From assembly GCA_964059195.1 (NCBI GenBank), contig CAXKWD010000002.1, positions 53,346,923-53,410,922 on the forward strand: a DNA stretch of 64,000 nt, written 5' to 3'. Shown here piece after piece: positions 24,001 to 33,473 of the stretch; positions within the stretch are counted from its first letter, which is position 1, and every line of letters begins with the position of its first letter. Under the pieces are notes generated by a model. The model saw only the letters and a program-made list of their open reading frames with translations, was not told where the DNA came from and did no database searches. The stretch is from Ectobius pallidus. Its lineage: Eukaryota > Arthropoda > Insecta > Blattodea > Ectobiidae. A program made the translations under genes and the position numbers.

Positions 24001-27000
24001 GGAATGGAATGGCATTGTGTGCTTTCTAGACTGCTGGATCTTATTGCCTTTCTTCACTAGGAAATCTGCTTGTTCGTTGCCTTGTATGTCGCAGTGTGAG
24101 GGGATCCATTGTAGTACTATTTTCTTCTGCAAGTTCTGTAGGTGTGTGTTGAAAAGTTGTTGGGACCAGAATATGACCTATGGTCGAGGGCTTCAGGAGC
24201 AGTGGAGGGGGGAAAATTCCATTGCATATCATAAGTCTAAAAGGTAAGATCACAATCAACATATGGCAAGTTCACAGGCTCTTCAAGATTCTTTCTCAGC
24301 AAAAAAAGTCATACAGAGTGATCACATCAAATTAAAATTGATTCTAGTAAACAAACCAAACTATATCGTTTCGGAGGAACAGTAAAGATGAGGAGTACAT
24401 TAAAATTAATTAATTAATTAATAATAATAATAATTAAAAAAAACTAAAGAATTAGCAGCTTGATGATAATATAAGTAAAATTAAAAATCAGGTATTAACA
24501 GCTATAGCCTATGCCGAATTCACTCTTTGGTACCTACTTAATTGACAAGCGTTTCTATCCCTGATTTTGATTAATCATGTTCCCAATCATTGTATTCATA
24601 ACGTTAGCTATGATTTAACACTCTGGTTTTCAAATGATTGTTTTTGGTCTTAGAATAATGTCTTAGGACTATGGAGTAGAAGATGATCTGAACCTGGATT
24701 CAATCTTCAGTATGATAGGTTAAAATTAAAATCCACAGTTAGTGTGGAGAGTATAATACTTAGTGAAACAGGCACATGATGTCCAAAAGAAGACATGTGA
24801 AAGAAGATAGGAAAGATAGATAATATAAGAGAAGAATGCGCACATATGTGCAATTGTCACTCGTTACTGATTTCCATCAGTGATTTTGTTCTGTTCTTAC
24901 ATTTTTCTAAGTGGTAGCGCTCGCATGGCTTGTCACATAATGCACACACACAGTAATTGTTTGGTTCATGGTATGACCTGTTTTTACACATCTTGTGGTG
25001 AAATCCATGAATTGCCATCCGGGTTATTGCACTCCTGTAATCTTGGTTAGCTTGTGTCCATTGGCGATATACCATGGCATCTGTACAGAAGAAATCTTCC
25101 CATATTTCTTGTTTTTTGATGTATGTCTTCTTTAGGGCTTGTTCATACTGTCTAGTATTTTTCAGGTGTAGGCTTAAGCGTAGTTCTTCTAGGAAAAATG
25201 GTTCCCTCGTCAGCTCATACACCAGTCATCACTTAGTGTATTTGGACACTCCTAGTGTGGCTTTTAAGAAACGTGCTTTTATTTTTTCTATTTCTTCTAG
25301 GTTAGCGATTGTTAGATGTTCCCAGATTAGGTGAATTCCATACGTTAGTATGGGGCTGACTTTGGCTTTGAATAGTAGCAATGCAATATTGATTGATAGT
25401 CTGGTTAGGTTCTGGATGTCATATATTGCTCTGATTGCTGCTGTGGTCCTATCCTTTATGTGATTTGTGAAACAGTTTACTGTTGTCTGGAAGGTTAAAC
25501 CTAAATATTTGTATGTGTTCACCGTATTTAGAGTTTCTGCTCCTAGGGAAATGCTGTCATCTGCTTTTTGTCGCCCTCCTTTGCGATAAACCATTTGGAC
25601 GGTTTTTTGTATATTTATTTCCAGTTTGTTTTGCCTTGCCCATACACATATTTTGTTGACTGTTTCTTGTAGATTGTGTTTTGACGTAGAGCCTATGGCG
25701 ATGTCATCTGCATACAGGTACATTTTCGTTGAGTTGTTTACTAGGTCTTTTATGTCACTTGTGACGAGATTGAACAGCGTGGGGCTGAGGGGGTCGCCCT
25801 GGAGAACTCCTTTGTTTTGGTCTATTTGCTCGGACTTTTCTATATCGTTTGATATTATTAGCTTGTTACTTTTGAGGATGTTTTTTATCATTGATGTTAG
25901 GTAATTTTGCTCTCCTAGTGCCTTTTCCACTTTCTGGGATAGAAGAGATCTATTTACAGAATCGAAAGCTTTTCGGAAGTCGATGTATATTACATGGTAC
26001 TTGCCTCGAGGCTCCCTTGTTGCCATTCGGATGTCTTCTAGTAGTGCCTCGATTGCATCCATTGTAGATAGGCCTTTTCTGAAACCACATTGCTGTTCTG
26101 GAAGTTGTGGCTCTATGAGTTTGTATAGTCTTTTTTCCAAAACTTTTGTAAGAATTTTGAATGCTGCATCCTCTATTGCTATGCCTCTGTAGTTTTCAGG
26201 GGAGTTTGTTGTGCCCTTCCCTTTGTATAGAACTTTTAGTTCAGCTGTTCTCCATGTGTCCGGTATGCATGCTTCTTTTAAACATTTGTTTATTAACTCA
26301 AGATAGATAAGAAACAAGGATGAGATGTGAGATATTTAGGAAAGAAGGGAGAACAGAGAGACAGAAAGATGATAAACACCATATTAGCCTATGAATTCAC
26401 AACGCCTACCAATTCGCAGCACTAATATTGAAAATATTTTTTTACCAGAAATCTTATATGACTATAGCTTAAAGGCTACGGTATTAGTTAACTGGTAAGA
26501 AATCAGTAGCCTACTCCTTTTATATTTTTTGTTACAGGTACAAACCACAAATTCCTTCAGATACTTAGGTGTCATGCAGCAGAAGACAGGTCGTTTAGAT
26601 CACCAACAAGGGAAAGAGTAATTGCAGCCATAAAAAATATATATACAAAATAAAAAGAACTCATAAGACTGTCTCTACAAACAGCAATGAGTTTATTCTA
26701 CGCCAAGATCTGCCCAGTGATAATATATGGATTGGAATTAATTTGGGACCAACTAAGTTAACAGTGATTTCAATGCCTAGAGACTGTCAAAGCCAAATTC
26801 CTAAAAACTTATCCTGGCTAGTGTACAAATTGGCAAAAGAGCCATTCCTCATAGAACTCAAAAGTAGACTCCTACTAGCCATCTACCAAGCAGGAAGTGG
26901 AAGTACTGCAAGCAATGTGAAGGAAACAAGAAGAATTAGACTTGCATTTCTACATGACAGATGCCATCGTCAACAGAAGCTGGATTGGCCCCAGCAACGA

Positions 27001-28070
27001 TATGAGAAGAGCTCTAAACCGAATAGCAGTTCATGGCTTCCATCGCAGGCTGTGCATGAGGAAAACTTTCCTTGATCCCTCTACAAAGTGAGTGTGTGTG
27101 CTATGTGGTAACCAGTGTGAAAGATATCACTTCTCCAGTTGTACAAAATAACAATGTTACTGATGCAATATGCATAACACAACTAAATATACACATTTGT
27201 GCGATTTCCCACTATTATTATTAAAATAGGCTACTTTCTAGTAAGCTTGCATAAAAATTAGATACTGGTAAGCTGAACTGAAATTCAAAAAGGTGAAAGT
27301 GAATCTGCACATTTTCTAAATATAAGTTCAAACCATAACAGGGAAGAACAGGTATCAAAATTTAAAATAACTGGTAAAAGATAGATTTATGCTGTGCACC
27401 AGCCAAGCTCCGCCGTTTTGTTAGGTTAGGAACGTTTATGTCAGTTTAGGAGCTCAATATACTGAATAGCACGAGGTTTATCATGTCTCACATTGAATCC
27501 CACCTTCCCAGGCAGGTCCCATTAGAGAGTTGGTGGGAGAAGCCTTAGTGCACGGCATAAAACTATTTTTTCCCAAAAAGCCTCTTAAGCCTACCTGTAT
27601 CCACAGTCCTAGATGTTTTTCCCAATTTCTCAAACATAAGTTGCTTCGTGCATTTGTAGGTTGAAATACTCCAGTTTTTTATTGTTTCAATCTTTGACTG
27701 CTGTGACTTGACGACGGTAGGGTCTCCGTTTTGTGTAGGGCTGACTGGTGTTGTGGGGACTGTGGACGGTGCTGAAAAAAGTGAATGAGCAATGATCATC
27801 TTTATCATAATCCAGGACTGGGCTGCTTACAGCTAAATATTTACGGTCCCATATTTACATACAAAATAACATACCTGTAGTTGAGGAGAGGGGTAATGAA
27901 GTAGGGTGTGAAACATAACCTACACGCTGAGGAGTTGGAGGTGCAGTTCCAGAATGGACTGCATTGTTGCTATCATTCATTACAGGAGTATCCTTTAACA
28001 TTTCATGAATGTTCCTTTCAACAACCGGACTATCTCGAGCCGGGTTATTCGTTATAACGGCTTGTGACAT
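18062..28070 (-). CDS. ARFIP: Arfaptin (AH/BAR domain protein), six coding exons, 340 aa
   Basis: Arfaptins bind ARF/ARL1 and RAC GTPases and sense curved Golgi membrane through a crescent-shaped AH/BAR dimer. Coding exons on the minus strand are 28070-27875, 27771-27595, 22928-22819, 22722-22511, 20426-20252 and 18214-18062. Phases agree at every junction and sum to 1023 nt. Residues 1-115 are a Pro/Ser/Thr-rich N-terminus. The AH/BAR domain starts near [15 protein letters not shown] and continues through [49 protein letters not shown] and [14 protein letters not shown]. It closes with [19 protein letters not shown] and the typical C-terminus ending SSWLEQ. Total length matches the family's usual 340 or so. 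Intron 3 uses a GC donor. A likely 5' UTR acceptor (TTTTCACAG) ends at 28087, implying a non-coding first exon upstream. Intron 2 (4.7 kb) carries two LINE insertions. Confidence 0.93.
18480..18680 (+). repeat. Interspersed repeat (family B), uninterrupted copy, inside arfaptin intron 5
   Basis: The sequence GAATGGGAAATAGAGCAATA ... AAAAGTTGTTGGGACCAGAG, then GGCCTATGGTCGAGGG, matches 23590-23652 joined to 24148-24195. The match shows this is a dispersed repeat and gives the empty version of a LINE target site. Confidence 0.6.
19610..20160 (-). mobile_element. 3' end of a Jockey/CR1-type LINE in arfaptin intron 5
   Basis: On the minus strand, about 20070 to 19860 reads [20 protein letters not shown], then [20 protein letters not shown], then [18 protein letters not shown] and a stop. 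This N.R....L.GI.LYN.LP....S...FK..L..FL pattern is the usual C-terminus of many LINE ORF2 proteins. A 3' UTR of roughly 250 nt follows. The reverse transcriptase core itself is absent, so the copy is strongly 5'-truncated. It lies in the same orientation as the host gene. Confidence 0.6.
21185..21445 (+). repeat. tRNA-derived SINE (family C, copy 1), in arfaptin intron 4
   Basis: An A-box-like TAGTGTGATTGCC and a B-box-like GGGTTCAATTCTC (21244-21256) are followed by the family body GGGGATTTTTCAGTAGTGGA, AAAATTCCTTCCTGGG and TTCAGGACTGGGT. The same body occurs, reversed, at 35590-35840. RNA polymerase III would drive it if active. Confidence 0.75.
22150..22400 (-). pseudogene. LINE ORF2 C-terminal relic in arfaptin intron 4
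   Basis: The minus strand shows broken pieces of the tail typical of RTE-like LINE proteins: GHVARMKEER-like, [17 protein letters not shown], then NVGW-type and WW-type residues, across stops and frameshifts. It lies just beyond the donor of exon 4. Confidence 0.5.
23590..24240 (+). repeat. Interspersed repeat (family B) interrupted by a LINE insertion
   Basis: Segments 23590-23652 and 24148-24240 together reproduce the repeat seen intact at 18480-18680. The gap between them is the LINE fragment at 23653-24147. Confidence 0.65.
23653..24147 (-). mobile_element. 5'-truncated LINE with RNase H fragment and 12-bp target duplication
   Basis: GTTGAAAAGTTG flanks the insertion at 23641-23652 and 24148-24159. 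The minus-strand 3' end is a (CAAC)n-type tail, seen on plus as four TTGG repeats at about 23654-23670. The coding remnant starts at the truncation point. It reads [20 protein letters not shown] (RNase H, about 24115-24050) and continues to a Cys/His motif CVLCDQ...SEHLLQC at about 23795-23755. One frameshift near 23900 separates the two parts. It lies in arfaptin intron 2, in sense orientation. Confidence 0.85.
24824..26299 (-). mobile_element. 5'-truncated LINE with reverse transcriptase, 11-bp target duplication
   Basis: AAGATAGATAA flanks it at 24813-24823 and 26300-26310. The element enters within the RT N-terminal region ([11 protein letters not shown]) and runs to a short 3' UTR near 24830. 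RT blocks are visible: [45 protein letters not shown] and [11 protein letters not shown]. Two adjacent TGA codons at 25231-25226 interrupt the frame, after which the same frame continues to a C-terminal Cys/His knuckle ([16 protein letters not shown], about 24930-24885). It lies in arfaptin intron 2, sense to the gene. Confidence 0.88.
26536..27160 (+). pseudogene. Relic of a related LINE, RT C-terminal part
   Basis: The plus strand reads [15 protein letters not shown], later [20 protein letters not shown] then LELIWDQLS, then [33 protein letters not shown] and [18 protein letters not shown]. These match in order the equivalent parts of the minus-strand LINE at 24824-26299, but with frameshifts and stops. 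It is an older, related copy in opposite orientation. Confidence 0.65.
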
Positions 28071-28436
28071 GATGAAATAAGATTCTCTGTGAAAATAAAA
28101 TTACATTTACCACTCATGATTGAAAACGTATGATAGCAACCAACAACGCACAAATTAATTAAAAATCTTCATGTAAATAATTAACTGCAAGTCCGCTAGA
28201 AATAATCGCCTAATTAGATTTGAACGTCATAATAATGAAAATTTTGACAGCTTAACCTAGCTTTTGAAACGCAAAACTTGAACAGAACGAATTGCAAATT
28301 CTGAGAAATGTAGGAAGATATAAACGATGAAGTAGGTTACGCGAAGAATTTAAACATGATATCTATCAGTAAATAGAAATCCTATGCAATACAGGTACAA
28401 TAAAATTATAAAACAACACCCACCAACAAATTACTG

Positions 28437-28446
28437 ATGACGTCAT
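28437..28446. promoter_or_regulatory. CRE/ATF-like palindrome ATGACGTCAT between divergent genes
   Basis: This perfect 10-bp palindrome contains TGACGTCA, the consensus CREB/ATF site. It lies in the 591-bp interval between the arfaptin ATG (28070, minus) and the TIMM10B ATG (28662, plus), where a shared promoter is expected. Function is inferred from motif and position. Confidence 0.5.
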
Positions 28447-28661
28447 GCCACGCAAATTTCAGCTCTCCTTTTCGCGATAGATGGCAGTATGTGATAGGGA
28501 TACACGAAGGGAAATTATATTTTGTTGATCAGGATCGCCAACAATGCTTAAAAAATTAATGCCGAGAAGGAAAAAGTATAGGTTATGGTTGTAGTGTTTA
28601 AAACCACGCCGGATGATAATAATTTGTACGACCGACACTTGAAATTAAATTATTTCATATT

Positions 28662-29509
28662 ATGGACCCCTCTCATTCGGAGGCTGCAAATTTAAGAAAT
28701 GTAACTGCTTATTATTGTGTAGTTATGCAATATGATGATTGATGAAATATATTTTGGTTGGAAAACTGAATAACCAATGCAGGTCATTTGCACATTTATT
28801 CTTTGTTTACAGTTCCGAGACTTCTTGCTTCTCTTCAATGTGATATCAGAGTCTTGCTTCTCGAGATGTGTTCGCACTTTCAATAGTAGAACCCTGACTG
28901 ACGATGAGGTATGAGTTGCTATTCCACTTTGTAAAGTATTTCAGTATTTCAAGAAATCTAATATTTTATTTACAGTTTATACAATCAGAGCTGAGCACTA
29001 CATGCGTCACAAGGGAAGGGAGGAGAAATAAGTGGGGATTGCTTCTCATGCACATTCCAACGCCCAGCCACGTGGTCTAGGAATTCACAATTGTAAGCTA
29101 TTGTCCGTCTGCACGAGGAAAGATCTGCACCGTATGAGAGTCTCAGTGAGACTGAACTGTACACCCCCTCAAATCGTTCTCCCACATAATGAACCTGGCC
29201 CGATCTACTGCACATCATGTTTATAGTGCTCACCTCTGATTGTACGTTCTGTACCTTGTAGTAGGCTAAAATAAGTTTGTTTTACAGTTACAGTGCGTAC
29301 ACCGTTGTGCAAGTAAACACATTAGAGTTAACAACAAAATAATGGAGATATATGTGGAAGTACAACCTCTCATCACACAGAAGAGGATAGAAGAAATGAA
29401 TGCTATGCAAGAAAAATTGGCTGAACAGAAGGCAGCAGAAACGCCTCAGGTAAACAGTGATCCTCCAAAAACTGAAACGCAAAGTGACATTTCAACTGTA
29501 CAACAGTGA
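28662..29509 (+). CDS. TIMM10B: TIMM10B/Tim9b-type small TIM chaperone, three exons, 118 aa
   Basis: Small TIM proteins escort hydrophobic precursors across the mitochondrial intermembrane space and dock on TIM22. Exons are 28662-28700, 28813-28908 and 29288-29509, all joined in phase 0 with GT-AG introns (GTAACT..TTTACAG and GTATGA..TTTACAG). The start (MDPSHSEAANLRN, then FRDFLLLFN across the junction) fits the family's LRN.RDFL entry. The twin CX3C motif is at C28/C32 and C48/C52, separated by 15 residues. The exon 3 acceptor at 29287 rather than the next AG is chosen because it gives LTDDELQCVHRC. The C-terminal tail is polar. Intron 2 is two-thirds MITE. The stop lies 47 nt before the PSTK start. 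Confidence 0.92.
28982..29242. mobile_element. TA-flanked MITE inside TIMM10B intron 2
   Basis: The ends are CAATCAGAGCTGAGCACTA and, read inward from the right, CAATCAGAGGTGAGCACTA. TA lies at 28980-28981 and 29243-29244. It occupies 261 of 379 intron bases; without it the intron would be about 116 bp. Confidence 0.8.
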
Positions 29510-29550
29510 CAATCTTAAAACAGTGTTATTAGTTTTACTATATGTTATAG
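29450..29550 (+). promoter_or_regulatory. Candidate alternative intron joining TIMM10B to PSTK in frame
   Basis: A CAG/GTAAAC donor lies in the TIMM10B tail and a TTATAG/AACAGT acceptor just before the PSTK ATG. Removing these 101 nt would drop the TIMM10B stop and join T-P-Q to N-S-M-A-E-N, exactly in the PSTK frame. The pyrimidine tract is modest, so use of this intron is only a possibility. If it is retained, a 2-codon uORF (ATG at 29542, TAG at 29548) lies just before PSTK. Confidence 0.35.
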
Positions 29551-29556
29551 AACAGT

Positions 29557-30531
29557 ATGGCAGAAAATGTAAGAGAAATTGATATTTGTATTGTAGTTCT
29601 AGTGGGCTTGCCAGGAAGTGGTAAGACCACACTTTGTCAAGCTTTAAGTAATTGTGTGAAATTGTCAAGCAATTCTCTTGACTGCTATCATCTCATTCCA
29701 ATTTGTTATGATGCATTGATCTCAGCAGATATGATAAAGTGGAAAGATGATAATGCTGATTGGAAGAATGCTAGGAAAAATATTCTCAAGCATGTTGCAA
29801 AATTGATCCGCTGCTTAATTGGTCTTGATGGAAATGAAATGTTGCCAAGTCTTGATAAGGAAAAAGTGTTGGACATAATAAATTGTCCTAATGTTTGCAG
29901 AATTTTTATAGTAATTGATGACAACATGTATTATCGCAGCATGCGATATGAATACTACCAACTTGCTAGACTGTATAATTTAAAGTTTTGCCAGCTGTAT
30001 GTTGACTGTCTTGTGAATAATGCTTTGTATCAAAATTCTAGTCGCAAGTCCAAAGTAATTGTCCCAGAAGAAGTTATTCATAGAATGGCTGAGAAGCTAG
30101 AACCTCCTGATCCAGGTTTATCATGGGAAAGATCATCTCTTACAGTCCCATCAAACAAATGGACTAATGAGAATATTGATAAAATCTTACAGTTCCTGAA
30201 GAGAGTTCCCACATGCCCTTCTCTCATTCACAAACAGACGTGTATACAGGCACAAGAGATTTGCTCAACAAATATTGTACATCAGCTAGATTTGGCTTTG
30301 CGTAAACTGGTTGGAGAGAAATTGAAATCTAGTAAAAATATGGGTCTGGTGTCAAAAGAGCTAGAAAACCAATCCATGGTGCTTGCAGATATGAGACGGC
30401 GCATCATGGAAGGGATTAAAGCAGGAAGGATTGAGATACCACAACATGTTCAGGAAGCAATCGAGCAGAACCACCCTGAAAAGGCATGTAAATTGAAAGA
30501 CTTATTAGAAGGGTTCCTTATGTTGCACTAA
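29557..30531 (+). CDS. PSTK: L-seryl-tRNA(Sec) kinase, 324 aa, intronless
   Basis: PSTK phosphorylates Ser on Ser-tRNA(Sec), the step before SepSecS converts it to Sec-tRNA in selenoprotein synthesis. The single open frame has a P-loop GLPGSGKTT at residues 17-25, a conserved YD at 51-52, and the family core VIDDNMYYRSMRYEYYQLAR at about 119-138. FCQLYVDC follows, then a NxxR-type stretch, a P-E-VIHRM helix and a WERSSLTVPS segment. The C-terminal helical part includes RRRIMEGIKAGR. Length is close to the animal norm of about 350. The ATG has a strong context (A at -3, G at +4) and an in-frame TAG lies three codons upstream. No promoter-like gap separates it from TIMM10B. KTI12, a related P-loop protein, fits less well because of the DDNxYYxSMR signature. 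Confidence 0.88.
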   Translation: MAENVREIDICIVVLVGLPGSGKTTLCQALSNCVKLSSNSLDCYHLIPICYDALISADMIKWKDDNADWKNARKNILKHVAKLIRCLIGLDGNEMLPSLDKEKVLDIINCPNVCRIFIVIDDNMYYRSMRYEYYQLARLYNLKFCQLYVDCLVNNALYQNSSRKSKVIVPEEVIHRMAEKLEPPDPGLSWERSSLTVPSNKWTNENIDKILQFLKRVPTCPSLIHKQTCIQAQEICSTNIVHQLDLALRKLVGEKLKSSKNMGLVSKELENQSMVLADMRRRIMEGIKAGRIEIPQHVQEAIEQNHPEKACKLKDLLEGFLMLH

Positions 30532-30548
30532 TTGTTTCTGTTGCCTAT

Positions 30549-30554
30549 AATAAA
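30549..30554 (+). terminator. Polyadenylation signal AATAAA after PSTK
   Basis: A canonical AATAAA begins 17 nt after the PSTK stop. It is the first such signal after the TIMM10B stop as well, so a TIMM10B transcript may have to run through PSTK to use it. Confidence 0.65.
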
Positions 30555-30559
30555 ATTTA

Positions 30560-31160
30560 AGCACCAAGAAATTTTTCTCTCCAGGAATTTCCTATATTGC
30601 CTGATTACAAAGGGAAACATAGTTCCCATTCCTCATATTAATTGTAATGCACCCCGCAAAAAGAAAATTTTGTCCTACCATCAGCACTGAGTGGCGCATC
30701 TTTACTAGCAGTAGGTAGGTTTGGGTTCATACGATCAGCCATACAGGACTGCCACAGTTAGCAATGGTTTTCTTCTCAGGAGATGAGCATGTTTTCTCCA
30801 CTTCCAGTTTCCTTACCTCAGGAAAGAATGAGGGAGGAACTGTGAATCAATAGCCATCAATTGGAACCATTAGTTTAAGGCGTGGTCACACTTCTGATTT
30901 TCTAAATAGAAATAAAACAATTGAGAATTTCAACAATTTGTTTTATCAGTAGGATGAAATACATTACATATCCATATTAATTATTATTACCGGTATTATG
31001 GGACAAATAGTACTGGAAAATGTATAATTATGGCTCTTGTAGCCAAACAGGATATGTGAGATAGAGCCAAGTTTTAAAACATAACTAAGCTAACAAATTT
31101 TCAATACACGTTATTTATCTGCAGGCCTATCTTTACTTTGTTATTAAATGCACCTGTTTC
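30560..31160. other. Intergenic DNA after PSTK, nothing recognised
   Basis: No gene or element boundary is supported. Confidence 0.35.
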
Positions 31161-31165
31161 AAGTA

Positions 31166-31310
31166 TAGTCTGTGCATTTAGACGTGAGCACTGTAAACAC
31201 AATGCGCAGTGGAACCAGTCATCACGTAATGCATACTAGCAATACACTCCCCTTCCGTCCGCCCTATGTTTGCGGCGCATGCAAGTGCTCACGTCTAAAT
31301 GCACAGGCTG
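31166..31310. mobile_element. Short TA-flanked MITE (145 bp)
   Basis: The left end is TAGTCTGTGCATTTAGACGT then GAGCACT. The right end read inward is CAGCCTGTGCATTTAGACGT then GAGCACT. TA flanks it at 31164-31165 and 31311-31312. The arms of about 27 bp are nearly identical, pointing to a fairly recent insertion. Confidence 0.8.
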
Positions 31311-31312
31311 TA

Positions 31313-33470
31313 GCTATCTCATTTTCAGCTAAATTCAACTGCTAAAATTCTATCTTACCTATACACTACCAGATGATTTTCACTTCATTGTGTTTTCCAA
31401 TACAAATAAATTAAATAGCTTTAGATGTCAATCCATAACAGATTTACCTGGTAGATTTCAGACATCTCTTTCAATGAAACAAATCATTTAAACTAAAATA
31501 AATTCCAATAAATATACGTTTACCGAATTAAAAATATCTTAATACAATATTTGAGCTCGTGTTTCCGTGTAAATCCAATGCCACCTATTAACAAGAAAGT
31601 ATACAATATATTATTGTGAAATTAATTGAAGGTGGTCTTGCTCGGTTTGCCAAAGCATCTGGGGAAAAAATTGCATCACTCAAATCGATTTTTTTGCAGT
31701 AATTGTCCTCATTTGGTGATCACTTCAATTTTGATAACCTGCTCTACTTCATTTGTTTACAACATTACAACACGCAGACATCTGATTTTTTTACACAGGT
31801 AGACAAGGGGATCATGAATGTATGCATAAATGGGAAAACTTTAAATGATTTGGACGAAACTCACTATGCGGGGTTTTTTTTTGAGCTAGAGAATTTGAAT
31901 CTGAGGTCATATTTTCCCCGGGTGGTGAGATTTAATCATGAAATGCCCCTCGAAGCTAGATTTTTATCTTAAATAATTTTAAATAATCATTTTGTTGATG
32001 CATGATTTGGGTAAGGCTCATGAATCTGTGGTTCATTTAAATTTTTCATTTCAAATCTGTAAGCCCATATGGCAGCACAAGATTCGTTTTATTATTTATA
32101 TTTACTTCATATATAGTTAAAAATAAATATTTATTACTACAATTTATGTAAAAAAGATGCCAGGGTTAATAAATATGTTTTAATTATTTTTCTGTTAAAA
32201 AAATGATTTAAATAAAACATTTAACAGTTGACTGAATAACCATAGGCAAAAATGTGGGCACCTGCTACCATAAAATAAAACAAATATTAAAATTGTTAAC
32301 ATTTTATTTTGAAATCTAGAAATTATATATAATATTCTTCAGTATTTACAAAAATTTACTGAACTTGTAAAGTGCTTTAACTTATTGTTTGAATATTTAC
32401 ATACCAAGCACCATATTGCTGCTAAATACTATTAAAAAAAAAAAAACTTTAAAAACCTATTTATAGATTAAGCCTAATGATGTAATGACCATCTTAATGA
32501 AGTATAAGGCAATCTGCCTCTGGTTCTGAACTAAGACTGCTAGAAATCTTCCAGATATGAGTTCTGCAGTTTTCCTAGCTGCAAGATATTTTCTTCATTA
32601 ACACCATCTGCATTTACATACTACTGACTGGTAAATGCCTATACTGCATACAGTACTATGGTAATTTTGTTCTGTATTGGCAATATTGAATTTCTATAAT
32701 AATTGATTATGTGGGTGTAATTTCATAATAACAGGATGATTTGTAAAGTTGACTCAGTAGTAGGATAAATGCAAATTCTACAAGTCAACTTTTAAAGAGA
32801 CTTACTTGACAATAGTACAGGCTTATGATATTATCAACTAAGACATTAACTAAATAAAATCAACTTTCAGCCTCTTTAAAAAATAATTCAAATATTAATT
32901 GACAATATAGCAAAAGGAATTCCTGTTTCTAAGAAATAAAATTTGAAATGCAAGCAAAATTAGCATAAGAACAATGTACTAATTCCCACTCGAAGAAACC
33001 CAGCTTTAAAGAAAATCCCACTTCTAAAGAATAAATATTTTGACAATTTACAAATAGTATTAGTGAATTACTAAGCATATCTAATACATAGATAAGGGAA
33101 GTGAGAAAAGAGAATTAATTTTAAAAATGATGGAACATAAACAGTGAAGCAAATATAATAGAATAATTATAATTTGAGTTTAACTTAGACACTTATGCTT
33201 CACTTACCAACTTTTTGGTAGAACATGTTTTTAAGGACCCTTGTCCCCATCCTCAGCTACAAATTATAAAGAGAATTCACTTTGTAAATGCATCTGTTGA
33301 CCTCAAATAATTTGACACTAGAGAGGTAAAATTTATTGGTAAATTCGCAGAATGTGATCATCTTGATTAAATCAGCCGATGTGATGTCATGCTGGTCACA
33401 TATAAATCTAGTGCTTTCCCATTTGCTTATAATGAAATATTCTGATTGAAAAACATATTTTAACACTATG
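31313..33470. other. AT-rich intergenic DNA, nothing recognised
   Basis: A short frame at 31703-31972 has no recognisable domain and no splice context. No repeat boundaries are seen. Confidence 0.4.
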
Positions 33471-33473
33471 AGC

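Noticed and set aside
31703..31972. 89-codon open frame
   Set aside because: No motif, no splice signals and no recognisable protein family; probably chance.
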